Shown here piece after piece: positions 14,846 to 21,593 of a stretch of 21,593 nt of DNA. Source of the DNA: an uncultured Eubacteriales bacterium (lineage in GTDB: Bacteria; Bacillota; Clostridia; Lachnospirales; Bianqueaceae). Every line of letters starts with the position of its first letter. The stretch's first letter is position 1. The translations under genes and the position numbers were made by a program. The DNA lies in contig ONYR01000055.1 of assembly GCA_900322165.1 (NCBI GenBank), forward strand, positions 1-21,593, written 5' to 3'. The notes beneath the pieces were generated by a model. It saw only the letters and a program-made list of their open reading frames with translations. It was not told where the DNA came from and ran no database searches.

Positions 14846-16447
14846 ATGGAAGAAAGCAAAACCTTCGAAGAGCTAAACATCGACGAAGATATTCTCGAAG
14901 CGGTCCGCGATCTTGGCTATGAGACCGCGACCCCGATCCAGATCAGCTGCATTGAGAATCTTCTCAAAGGCTACGACCTCATCGGGCAGTCCAAAACCGG
15001 CACCGGCAAAACAGCCGCCTTTGCGATCCCGATGATCGAGCTTATCGATCCGGACGATCGCCGGATGCAGGGCGTCGTGCTCTGCCCGACCCGCGAGCTG
15101 TGCATGCAGAGCGCTGAAGAGATCCGCAAGCTGCTGAAATATAAGCCCGGGATCCGCGTTGTGAGTGTCTACGGCGGTCAGCCGATCAATTACCAGATCA
15201 GCGACATGCGCAAAGGCTTCCAGATCATGACCGCGACCCCCGGCCGCCTTCTCGATCACCTGCGCCGCCACACCCTCAAGCTCGATCAGGTGCAGATGGT
15301 CGTGCTCGATGAGGCGGATGAGATGCTCGACATGGGCTTCAAGGAAGATATCGATCTGATCCTCTCCCAGATGCCTGAGCCGCGCCAGACCGTGCTTCTC
15401 TCCGCGACCATGGGCGAGGACGTGAAAGCGATTGCCCGTGAATTCATGGAGGATCCGGTCGAGATCCGCACGTCCGAGGATGACCATCTGACCGTCGATG
15501 AGATCTCGCAGGAGTACTTTGACGTCAAAGCGAAGATGAAAACCGAAGCCCTCTGCCGTCTGCTGGATCTGGAGATGCCTGAGCGCGCGCTGATCTTCTG
15601 CAATACGAAGAAGAAAGCGGCTGAGATCGCGGAGGAGCTGAAATCCCGCGACCTTCCTGCCGATGCCCTTCACGGAGATCTCAAGCAGGCGCAGCGCGAT
15701 CTGATCATGCGCCGGTTCAGAAGCGGCGATATCAAATGGCTCGTTGCGACCGACGTTGCGGCCAGAGGTCTGGATATCCACGGGATCGATGTCGTTTTCA
15801 ACTATGACCTTCCCGATGAGATGGAATTTTACGTTCACCGCATCGGCCGAACCGGCCGCGCGGGAAAGACCGGCAAATCCTACACCTTTATCGTTGGGAA
15901 GGAAATCGAAAAGCTCGCTCAGATCCAGGAATACACCGGCTCGAAGGTAACTCCGCGGACGCTTCCGACCCTTCAGGAGATCGAGGCCGTCCATAAGAAC
16001 CGCCTGCTGCAGGAGGTTCGCCAGATCCTCAAAGGCGGCAGCCCCTCGCTTCCTTCTGCGGGCAAATATATGGCAGACGTCGAAGCGCTCATCGCGGACG
16101 GATTTGACGCAAAAGCGGTCGCCTCTGCCCTGATGGCCAAGCTTCTCTACACCCCTTCCGCCGATCCGTTATCCAAGCGCCCGGCTCTGATCGTTTCCGA
16201 TTCGGATTCGATGGTCAAGCTGTATTTTTCCGTTGGCCGCAAGCAAGGCGTAAGGGTCAAGGATCTCGTCGGTCTGATCGCGGCCAAGTGCGGCGTCCCC
16301 GCTGCCTCCGTCGGTCACATTGATATTCTCGAGACCTTCTCCTATGTCGACGTTCCCTCGTCCGTCGCTTCGGACGTGATCGGCACCCTGGACGGAGACA
16401 CGATCAAGGGCTTCAAGCTCGGCGTTCAGATGGCGTCATCCAAATAA
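14846..16447 (+). CDS. DEAD-box RNA helicase with DbpA-type RNA-binding domain
   Basis: 533-residue ATP-dependent RNA helicase. The Q motif lies near 24-32 (GYETATPIQ), motif I is SKTGTGKT (49-56), then PTREL (81-85), TPGR (131-134), DEAD (155-158), SAT (186-188), ARGLD (306-310) and HRIGRTGR (331-338). After a linker, residues about 457-528 (KLYFSVGRKQGV through GDTIKGFKLGVQMA) form a DbpA/CsdA-type RNA-binding fold, pointing to rRNA or structured RNA. It may act in ribosome assembly or cold adaptation, like DbpA/YxiN, DeaD or CshA; which ortholog is uncertain. The nearest GGAG is within the end of the cyclophilin gene, 13 bases upstream, suggesting coupled translation. Confidence 0.96.
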   Translation: MEESKTFEELNIDEDILEAVRDLGYETATPIQISCIENLLKGYDLIGQSKTGTGKTAAFAIPMIELIDPDDRRMQGVVLCPTRELCMQSAEEIRKLLKYKPGIRVVSVYGGQPINYQISDMRKGFQIMTATPGRLLDHLRRHTLKLDQVQMVVLDEADEMLDMGFKEDIDLILSQMPEPRQTVLLSATMGEDVKAIAREFMEDPVEIRTSEDDHLTVDEISQEYFDVKAKMKTEALCRLLDLEMPERALIFCNTKKKAAEIAEELKSRDLPADALHGDLKQAQRDLIMRRFRSGDIKWLVATDVAARGLDIHGIDVVFNYDLPDEMEFYVHRIGRTGRAGKTGKSYTFIVGKEIEKLAQIQEYTGSKVTPRTLPTLQEIEAVHKNRLLQEVRQILKGGSPSLPSAGKYMADVEALIADGFDAKAVASALMAKLLYTPSADPLSKRPALIVSDSDSMVKLYFSVGRKQGVRVKDLVGLIAAKCGVPAASVGHIDILETFSYVDVPSSVASDVIGTLDGDTIKGFKLGVQMASSK

Positions 16448-16482
16448 AAGTCAAAAAATGTAAAATTTAGAGCAAATTCTAC

Positions 16483-16524
16483 ACACAAAAGGTTGTATTT
16501 CCCCGAAAATACAACCTTTTGTGT
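16483..16524 (+). terminator. 18-bp hairpin after the helicase gene
   Basis: A perfect 18-bp inverted repeat (acacaaaaggttgtattt and complement) with loop ccccga lies 35 bases after the helicase stop, followed by the moderately T-rich tcttgtatattt. It is probably the intrinsic terminator of the cyclophilin-helicase operon. Confidence 0.75.
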
Positions 16525-16526
16525 TC

Positions 16527-16560
16527 TTGTATATTTCTGCACATTATTTATAATATGTGC
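16527..16560 (+). promoter_or_regulatory. XRE gene promoter with palindrome around the -10
   Basis: A perfect -10 TATAAT (16549-16554) lies 16 bases from a weak TTGTAT (16527-16532). GCACAT (16539-16544) and ATGTGC (16555-16560) form an inverted repeat with a 10-base centre that encloses the -10. Such placement suits a repressor operator, possibly for the XRE protein itself; that is inference. Confidence 0.55.
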
Positions 16561-16576
16561 CGGCAAGCTTGTTACG

Positions 16577-16599
16577 AGAGTGTCCTAGGTCAACACTCT
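16577..16599 (+). promoter_or_regulatory. Leader hairpin before the XRE gene
   Basis: A 7-bp inverted repeat (agagtgt / acactct) with a 9-base loop containing cctagg. It falls in the predicted leader, 12 bases before the Shine-Dalgarno. There is no T-run, so it is not a terminator; its role is unknown. Confidence 0.45.
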
Positions 16600-16611
16600 A
16601 CTATTAATGTT

Positions 16612-16616
16612 GAGGT
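16612..16616 (+). promoter_or_regulatory. Ribosome-binding site of the XRE gene
   Basis: GAGGT lies 9 bases before ATG 16625. The earlier in-frame ATG at 16607 has no site, so the shorter protein start is preferred. Confidence 0.6.
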
Positions 16617-16624
16617 ATCGATTC

Positions 16625-17110
16625 ATGCGAAAGAATAATACATTTGATTTTCGCCCTGTCGGGAGGATCATCTTTAATTGTCGGCGCAAGCTGGGCCTGA
16701 CGCAGCAGCAGGCAGCCAGTGCCCTGAACTGCAGTCTGACACACTACAGCCGGCTCGAATCCGGATTCCGTCCGAGTCTGGAGATGCTGATCGCACTCTG
16801 TGATTATTATGATCTTTCGATCGATGAGTTGCTCAAGCTGCATCCGAGCGTCAATCCGTTCATCGAAAAGATCGTCGAACTGATCAAGCCAAGACCCCGC
16901 CATGAACAGGAATATATCCTTCACTGTGTTGAACAATATGTTTCTGAGATGGAGTCTCTTCAGAAGCAGGCACTCTACCGTCCCTTTTTTCACTCAGATG
17001 CCGCAGACGAGGCCGCATCCATGGCTGCAACAGGCGCAGATCTGATGGCCGCCGAAGACCCAGGCGTCTACAACCCGCCGGAGCGTGTATCGGAGGATCG
17101 GCAGAAATAA
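16625..17110 (+). CDS. XRE-family helix-turn-helix regulator
   Basis: 161 residues. An N-terminal XRE/Cro-type DNA-binding domain covers about 11-73: VGRIIFNCRRKLGLTQQQAA, then ALNCSLTHYSRLESGFRPS with the recognition-helix region, and LIALCDYYDLSIDELL. The remaining 90 residues contain a probable helical segment (about 77-115) and an Ala/Glu/Pro-rich tail with no recognisable ligand domain. The gene stands alone, convergent with the second MATE gene, and has a promoter with a palindrome over the -10, so autoregulation is plausible. Its target genes are unknown; proximity to two MATE exporters is only suggestive. Confidence 0.88.
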   Translation: MRKNNTFDFRPVGRIIFNCRRKLGLTQQQAASALNCSLTHYSRLESGFRPSLEMLIALCDYYDLSIDELLKLHPSVNPFIEKIVELIKPRPRHEQEYILHCVEQYVSEMESLQKQALYRPFFHSDAADEAASMAATGADLMAAEDPGVYNPPERVSEDRQK

Positions 17111-17111
17111 G

Positions 17112-17158
17112 GGGATGTTTAGAAAACACTGCAAACCTGCAGCTTAAACACTCATCCC
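17112..17158. repeat. Tiered hairpin directly after the XRE stop
   Basis: Nested complementary blocks begin 2 bases after the XRE stop: GGGAT/ATCCC, GTTTA/TAAAC and CTGCA/TGCAG, with small internal loops. No T-run follows on the plus strand, so it is a poor standard terminator, but it may end or protect the XRE mRNA. Confidence 0.4.
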
Positions 17159-17184
17159 ATACGGTTCATGATTCACAAAGGCAT

Positions 17185-17225
17185 AAAAAAGACCGTTTCC
17201 CGGGGATTCCCTGAGAAACGGTCTT
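17185..17225 (-). terminator. Intrinsic terminator of the second MATE gene
   Basis: On the minus strand an 11-bp perfect stem (aagaccgtttc / gaaacggtctt) with a 15-base loop runs straight into a T-tract (17185-17190), 16 bases after the MATE stop. It lies in the convergent gap with the XRE gene. Confidence 0.88.
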
Positions 17226-17241
17226 AGCCGCATGCTCTTTT

Positions 17242-18729
17242 TCAGGCTTGCTGTGCCTTCGCCGCGTCAAGCGACTTGTTGATCGATTTCCACTTACCGG
17301 ATTGATACCGAGCGAAAACGAGCGTCGTACGTACGAGCTGATCGCAGACCATGGCGATCCAGGCACCGATGAGCCCTGTGTCAAACACCTTGATCAACAG
17401 CAGCGCAATGCCCGGACGGATCAGCAGGACCGTGATAAACGTGATCACGGCGGTCGCCTTGGTATCTCCCGCGCCGCGAAGGCCGCCGGCGATGATAAAC
17501 TGGGAAGACTGGAACGGCTGAGTAAACGCGACAAGCTTCAGGATCATCGCGCCGCTTTCGACGATCTCCTTCTCGTTGTTGTACAAACCTACGATAAAGC
17601 CGCCGAAGAAGAAGAACGCAACGCCGATCAGCATGGCGATCACGAATCCGATTCGTCTGGTACGGCTGCAGTACGCCTGCGCCATGTCCGGCCGTTTCTT
17701 GCCGAGGCTCTGTCCCACCAGTGACGTGGCCGAGACGGCAAAAGCCTGCCCGCTCATGAAGGACATGCCTTGAATGTTCATGCAGACCTGATGGGTCGCG
17801 TACGCTACGGTTCCAAGCGAAGCAACGGTTTTCGCGTACACGATCATACCGGCTCGCATCACCAGCTGCTCGATCATGGAAGGGATACCGATCTGAACGA
17901 TCTTTCGGATCTCGCCCCAGTCCGGCATAAAGCCATCTCTAAAGCGAAGATGCAGGTACCGCTTGCCCATGCAGACATAAAACATCGCATAGACAAACGC
18001 AACAAACTGGCCGATGATGGTGGCGAGCGAAGCGCCGGCTACTCCCATCGCCGGGAAACCGAAATGACCGTAGATGAGGCAATAGTTGAAGAAGACATTG
18101 ACGACGTTGGCGGTCATGTTGTAGATCATGGCGGTTCTTGAATCGCCGACACCGCGCAGGACCGCGGTGATCGAAGAGGTCAGCGCCATGAACGTGAAGC
18201 CGATCATCTGAATGCGCAGATAGGAGACCGCTCCGTCAACGACCACGCCTTCCTCTCCGCCCATAAAGACGATCATGGGTCTTGCGAAAATGTAACCCAG
18301 GATCGAAGAGGTCACCGAAAGGATGAGGTTCAGCATCAAAGCCTGGCGCACGATCTTGTTGGCTTTTTCCCGCTCACCGGCTCCGCGGTAGCGGGCGACC
18401 ATCGCGGTCGCACCAACGTTCATTGCGATGAACATGGTCATGAGCAGGAACTTCGGCTGGGTAGTCAGTCCGACCGCCGTCAGCGCCCAGGGACCGAGCT
18501 TTCCGACCATCATCATGTCCACCATCGAAGCCAGCTGTGTCAGCATCAGCTCAACAAAGGACGGCCACGCAATCTTTGTGATATCCGCATACAGCCTCTT
18601 GGACTCCACTCCTTCCGGAAGCCGATTGGTCACTTTTTCGTTTTGTCCGAAATCGCCCTCATCGTCTCCGAAAGGCAAATCGTCCAAAGCTGTACGAATC
18701 ACCTTTACTTTCGCTTCTTTCTCTGACAT
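17242..18729 (-). CDS. MATE family exporter with acidic N-terminal extension
   Basis: 495-residue polytopic protein with about twelve helices in two repeats. Family features are QLASMVDMMMVGKLGPWALTAVG (about 64-86), then TAMVARYRGAGEREKANK, AVLRGVGDSRTAM in the first repeat and IAGGLRGAGDTKATAV in the second. It is a different MATE subgroup from the protein at 12798-14183. Residues 1-46 precede the first helix and are charged (DDLPFGDDEGDFGQNEK), so the N-terminus is longer than usual and presumably cytoplasmic. ATG 18729 follows GGAG by 10 bases. The gene has its own strong terminator and a likely -10. The substrate is unknown. Confidence 0.93.
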   Translation of the reverse strand: MSEKEAKVKVIRTALDDLPFGDDEGDFGQNEKVTNRLPEGVESKRLYADITKIAWPSFVELMLTQLASMVDMMMVGKLGPWALTAVGLTTQPKFLLMTMFIAMNVGATAMVARYRGAGEREKANKIVRQALMLNLILSVTSSILGYIFARPMIVFMGGEEGVVVDGAVSYLRIQMIGFTFMALTSSITAVLRGVGDSRTAMIYNMTANVVNVFFNYCLIYGHFGFPAMGVAGASLATIIGQFVAFVYAMFYVCMGKRYLHLRFRDGFMPDWGEIRKIVQIGIPSMIEQLVMRAGMIVYAKTVASLGTVAYATHQVCMNIQGMSFMSGQAFAVSATSLVGQSLGKKRPDMAQAYCSRTRRIGFVIAMLIGVAFFFFGGFIVGLYNNEKEIVESGAMILKLVAFTQPFQSSQFIIAGGLRGAGDTKATAVITFITVLLIRPGIALLLIKVFDTGLIGAWIAMVCDQLVRTTLVFARYQSGKWKSINKSLDAAKAQQA

Positions 18730-18784
18730 GTCGCAAGGTCTCCTTCTTTTATCGCTCTACTTGCTAATGATTAACATTTTTACG

Positions 18785-18790
18785 ATTATA
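18785..18790 (-). promoter_or_regulatory. Possible -10 of the second MATE gene
   Basis: TATAAT on the minus strand, 55 bases before the ATG. I find no good -35 at 16-19 bases, so the promoter is uncertain or needs an activator. Confidence 0.4.
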
Positions 18791-18855
18791 CACCTAAGTA
18801 TCGGTTTCCTCCATGTATTAAAATAGCTTTTCATTTTTATTTTGTATTCTTCAGC

Positions 18856-18892
18856 AAAAAAACAAGGGCTCCGGTATCATCCGAATCCCTTG
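18856..18892 (-). terminator. Intrinsic terminator of the adaptor-permease operon
   Basis: On the minus strand CAAGGG pairs with CCCTTG and TTCGG with CCGGA (one wobble), in a stem of 11 pairs with one internal mismatch and a 6-base loop. Seven T follow (18856-18862). It lies 56 bases after the permease stop. Confidence 0.88.
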
Positions 18893-18948
18893 CTTTCAGA
18901 ATCAGTTTTTACTTGTTCATCCGCGCCATTGGCCCGTAAAAACGGTCC

Positions 18949-20268
18949 TTATTCGTAGCGAAGCGCTTCGATCGGGTTCAGGTTCGCGGCCTTGATCGAA
19001 GGCAGCAGGCCGAACACGATACCGATCACCATGGAGAATACCACAGAGATAATGATTGCGGGCATGCTGATGGCGCTCAGCGTACCGTTCAGCGTCGCAA
19101 TCACTCTCGCGAGGATCAGTCCCAGAATGACACCCAGCACACCGCCGAGGCTTGTCAGCACAGCCGCTTCGGTCAGGAACTGTCCGAGGATGCGGCTCTT
19201 TTTCGCACCGATCGCCTTCTTCAGACCGATCTCACGGGTACGCTCGGTGACCGAGACAAGCATGATGTTCATAACGCCGATACCGCCGACAAGAAGCGAA
19301 ATGCTCGCGATCCAGATCAGCATCTGGTTCGTCGCGTTCGAGAGGCTCTGCAGCTGCTTGGCCTGTTCGAGAAGGTCCTCGTTCTTGTAGCGGATCTGCG
19401 AAGAACTGCCTAATGCGCCGTCCATCGCCTCCGCGTCCGAAGTATCTGACTTGATCTCGTCGTCCGTGGCCAGCCCGGCGTTCGCGTTCAGAATGTCCGC
19501 GGTTTTCTTGCCGGCCTGCGTCATGTCATCGGTCGAAACCGCTCTCACGCCGACATACTGCGGCTCATCGTAGCGGTACAGGATCGGCCAATCCACCTCC
19601 GGGATCAGGACGATTCCCGCACTCTCCGTATTCATGTAGGTGTAGTAGTCTTCCATTGTCTCGATCGTCGGCTGGAAGCTCTCCGAAAGGCCGATGATTC
19701 CGATAACGGTAAACGGTTCGCGCTTGATCTCGATGGTCTGGCCGACGGGGTTTTCGTTCTGGAACAGCGACTTCGCTGCGGTTTCATCCAGCAGGCAGAC
19801 CTTGCGGAACAGTCTGTAATCACTGTCGCTGAAGCCACGCCCCTTGAAGAGGCGGTAACCGAACACGTCCATATAGTCCTGATCCGCACCGATCAGCCTT
19901 GCACCGGTCAGTGTCGAGTTCAGGTAGAAGATCGCCTCGTATTCGTTCCGCTCATGATACAGCGTTGCCGAAGCCACTTCATCGAGTGCAAGGATCTGGT
20001 CCTTGACCTCCTGCGAGATCACGGGGATCGATTCAGGAAGCTGTTCATAGGTCAGATCCATCGTATAATTGCCGTTGTAGAGCTGGATCTTGACGGCATT
20101 CGTGCCGGAACCGATCAGGTTCTGTTTGATCTGTTCATTGGTTCCCTGGATCGTGGAGACGATGGCGATGATCGCGGCGATACCGATAATGATACCGAGC
20201 ATCGTCAGGAACGAACGCATCTTATGTGACCAGATTCCCTGGAAAGACAAGCGTATGTTTTCAAGCAT
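18949..20268 (-). CDS. MacB/FtsX-type ABC transporter permease
   Basis: 439 residues. One N-terminal helix (about 20-41, FLTMLGIIIGIAAIIAIVS) is followed by a large extracytoplasmic MacB-core domain (about 45-315). A C-terminal FtsX domain with three helices (about 317-340, 368-391 and 400-422) contains the ATPase-coupling segment ERTREIGLKKAIGAKK, and the protein ends in NLNPIEALRYE. This is the normal four-helix plan for tripartite MacAB-like export of peptides, drugs or lipids, or for mechanotransmission. It needs a separate ATPase, which is not visible here. The start has a full AAGGAGGTGA site overlapping the stop of the adaptor gene, so the two proteins are made together. Confidence 0.95.
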   Translation of the reverse strand: MLENIRLSFQGIWSHKMRSFLTMLGIIIGIAAIIAIVSTIQGTNEQIKQNLIGSGTNAVKIQLYNGNYTMDLTYEQLPESIPVISQEVKDQILALDEVASATLYHERNEYEAIFYLNSTLTGARLIGADQDYMDVFGYRLFKGRGFSDSDYRLFRKVCLLDETAAKSLFQNENPVGQTIEIKREPFTVIGIIGLSESFQPTIETMEDYYTYMNTESAGIVLIPEVDWPILYRYDEPQYVGVRAVSTDDMTQAGKKTADILNANAGLATDDEIKSDTSDAEAMDGALGSSSQIRYKNEDLLEQAKQLQSLSNATNQMLIWIASISLLVGGIGVMNIMLVSVTERTREIGLKKAIGAKKSRILGQFLTEAAVLTSLGGVLGVILGLILARVIATLNGTLSAISMPAIIISVVFSMVIGIVFGLLPSIKAANLNPIEALRYE

Positions 20269-20274
20269 TTCCGG

Positions 20275-20284
20275 TCACCTCCTT
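20275..20284 (-). promoter_or_regulatory. Full-length Shine-Dalgarno of the ABC permease
   Basis: AAGGAGGTGA on the minus strand, a complete match to the anti-SD sequence, 9 bases (from GGAGG) before ATG 20268. It overlaps the TAA stop of the adaptor gene (20283-20285), which points to re-initiation or coupling. Confidence 0.8.
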
Positions 20285-21593
20285 AATAGTAGTACATCAT
20301 GTCTTCGACGATGTTCGTCGGAGCGCCTTCCTTCACGGTCTTTCCGTAGGGGAAGGCTACATAATCCTCTTGCGTCAGCCCGTCAAGGATCTCCGTATAG
20401 TAGCCGTAGAGCGTCTTTCCCGTGGTCACCACGCGCTTCTCAAGAAGGCCGTTTTCCCCGCGCACGTAGACGTAGGACTCTCCTCCCGAAGACCGCAGGT
20501 ACATGTTCTGCAGATACAATCCGTTATAGCCGTCCATCGAGGCTCCGGGAGAGATCTGAATGTCCACGCCGTAGCCGTTCATCAGATTGATCGTCTGACC
20601 GGGCTCCGGGACGATCTCTGCGGTAAACTCATAGAACGAAGCGTTCGGGTTGCCGCCCCCGTAATACTCCCCAGACAGCGGATAATCGGAAACCGAAATG
20701 ATTGTCGCCGGGTACATCTCGCCGGTCATCCACGACATGACCGTCACTTCCATTCCGACTCCGACCGTCTCGAGCTGCAGCTCACTCATCTGTCCGACAA
20801 TGTAATAGCTGCTGCCGGCACTGATGGTGACGTACGGTTCGCTGTAATTGTCCTGGCTTCCCATCAGCGTGACATAGCCGTTGATCTCACTCTTGACCGT
20901 CAGCGCATCGAGCTCCTTCTCCGAGCGGGACAGATCGATCTTGCTCAGCTTCAGGGCGATGTCCTTTTCCTTGATCTTCTGGCGCGTCTCCGCGACCATC
21001 CGGTCAAGCTCTTCATAGGTAATATAGTCACCGGGATCGTAGTAGCTGCTCTCTTCAGACTGTTCCGACTCTTCCGGCGGCGGTCCGACAAGATCATTGC
21101 CGGACGAAAGCAGGTAGATACCGCCGTCCTGAACCTTCAGAAGCGCAAATCCTTCCGGATCCAGCTCCACTTTTTCGTTTTCCGCCCCGTCCGCCATCGA
21201 CGTCAGCGCAAGGTTCTGCACCTCCGCCATCGTTGTCAGCGGATAGTGGATCGTTACCTCGACCGGGAACTTCTGCTGCAGGATCGTCACGATCGACAAT
21301 GCGTCGCGGATCGGCCGCGTCTGCACCTCAAGGGTAACGACTTCCGACGCGCCAAGCTTTCTCGCATTTGTCAGATCGGCTTCCACCTTGTACTGCACCT
21401 GGTCCTGACTGTTGGTGATCTGGAAGATCACATACTTGCCGACCAGTGCGTTCCAGACTCCGCTGCCAACGCGGTACGCACTTCCGCTTGTATCGCCGGC
21501 CGGGATCTTCAGCGTGACAATATACGGATCCTCTTTGGTTCCGCTTCCGGTCGTGTTTTCAGGAAGTGAACTCTCCTCCGGAGACGAACTCTC
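20283..21593 (-). CDS. HlyD/MacA-like efflux adaptor, 5' end cut by window edge
   Basis: The reading frame has no stop from 20283 to the right edge, giving 436 visible residues; the N-terminus lies outside. A GTG at 21431 is internal, not the start. Visible residues 1-21 are Ser/Glu/Pro-rich. About 22-167 form an inserted region (DPYIVTLKIPAG, VGSGVWNALVGKYVIFQI). Residues 170-189 are a second acidic Pro/Ser linker. About 191-231 form a coiled-coil helix (YEELDRMVAETRQKIKEK). The second lipoyl half-motif VKSEINGYVTL follows at 233-243, then beta-barrel and membrane-proximal regions. Adaptors of this group link an ABC permease to the cell surface or envelope. The permease follows directly, sharing stop and Shine-Dalgarno bases. 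Confidence 0.88.
   Translation of the reverse strand, partial: ESSSPEESSLPENTTGSGTKEDPYIVTLKIPAGDTSGSAYRVGSGVWNALVGKYVIFQITNSQDQVQYKVEADLTNARKLGASEVVTLEVQTRPIRDALSIVTILQQKFPVEVTIHYPLTTMAEVQNLALTSMADGAENEKVELDPEGFALLKVQDGGIYLLSSGNDLVGPPPEESEQSEESSYYDPGDYITYEELDRMVAETRQKIKEKDIALKLSKIDLSRSEKELDALTVKSEINGYVTLMGSQDNYSEPYVTISAGSSYYIVGQMSELQLETVGVGMEVTVMSWMTGEMYPATIISVSDYPLSGEYYGGGNPNASFYEFTAEIVPEPGQTINLMNGYGVDIQISPGASMDGYNGLYLQNMYLRSSGGESYVYVRGENGLLEKRVVTTGKTLYGYYTEILDGLTQEDYVAFPYGKTVKEGAPTNIVEDMMYYY

Noticed and set aside
14873..15994. 373-codon open frame antisense to the helicase
   Set aside because: The plus-strand frame has every DEAD-box motif; the antisense frame has none.
16607..16624. Earlier ATG for the XRE protein
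   Set aside because: No Shine-Dalgarno before 16607, while GAGGT is well placed for ATG 16625.
12798..18729. The two MATE genes and the XRE gene as a mobile resistance island
   Set aside because: No transposase, integrase, flanking repeats or clear composition shift; the helicase operon sits between them and the two MATE proteins belong to different subgroups.
20283..21431. Adaptor starting at the internal GTG 21431
   Set aside because: The frame stays open upstream to the window edge with sensible protein sequence, and no ribosome site precedes the GTG; the gene is partial instead.
20226..21569. 447-codon open frame antisense to the adaptor gene
   Set aside because: Opposite a coding frame with lipoyl and coiled-coil features; composition typical of an antisense shadow.

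Overview
This window looks like chromosomal housekeeping DNA from a low-to-mid GC Gram-positive, most likely a Clostridia-type Firmicute. The reasons are strong AGGAGG-type Shine-Dalgarno sites, consensus TTGACA/TATAAT promoters, a DUF4364 protein, a HemZ-type radical SAM protein, and the order relA-dtd-MBL hydrolase-hemZ and hisS-aspS known from that class. I cannot name a genus. Codon bias makes long false antisense ORFs throughout; I left those out.

Region 1 (1-6832, minus strand) is one tight block read as tig, clpP, clpX, ysxC, DUF4364, hisS, aspS (aspS runs off the left edge). A consensus promoter sits upstream of tig, and several genes overlap or abut. It joins nascent-chain folding (trigger factor), ATP-dependent proteolysis (ClpXP), ribosome assembly (YsxC) and tRNA charging (HisRS, AspRS). 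Lon, often found between clpX and ysxC, is absent.

Region 2 (6804-12794, minus) carries relA/spoT-type rel with its own promoter and terminator, then dtd, an MBL-fold hydrolase, hemZ and an unrecognised six-helix membrane protein, linked by 1-4 nt overlaps. The rel-dtd gap is crowded with three perfect hairpins; one has the rel stop codon at its apex.

Region 3 (12777-17110): a minus-strand MATE exporter is divergent from a plus-strand pair, a cyclophilin and a DEAD-box RNA helicase with a DbpA-type RNA-binding tail, closed by an 18-bp hairpin. A small XRE regulator follows, with a palindrome around its -10 element.

Region 4 (17185-21593, minus): a second MATE exporter, then a MacB-type ABC permease preceded by a HlyD/MacA-like adaptor that is open at the right edge. 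No ATPase gene lies between adaptor and permease.

I saw no tRNA, rRNA, CRISPR, insertion sequence, phage gene or frameshift, and no gene-free stretch longer than about 220 bases. I do not see a wholly new multi-gene system. The best leads are the rel stop-codon hairpin, the altered signature motifs of the Dtd protein, the operator-like palindrome before the XRE gene, and the adaptor with an inserted domain between acidic linkers.
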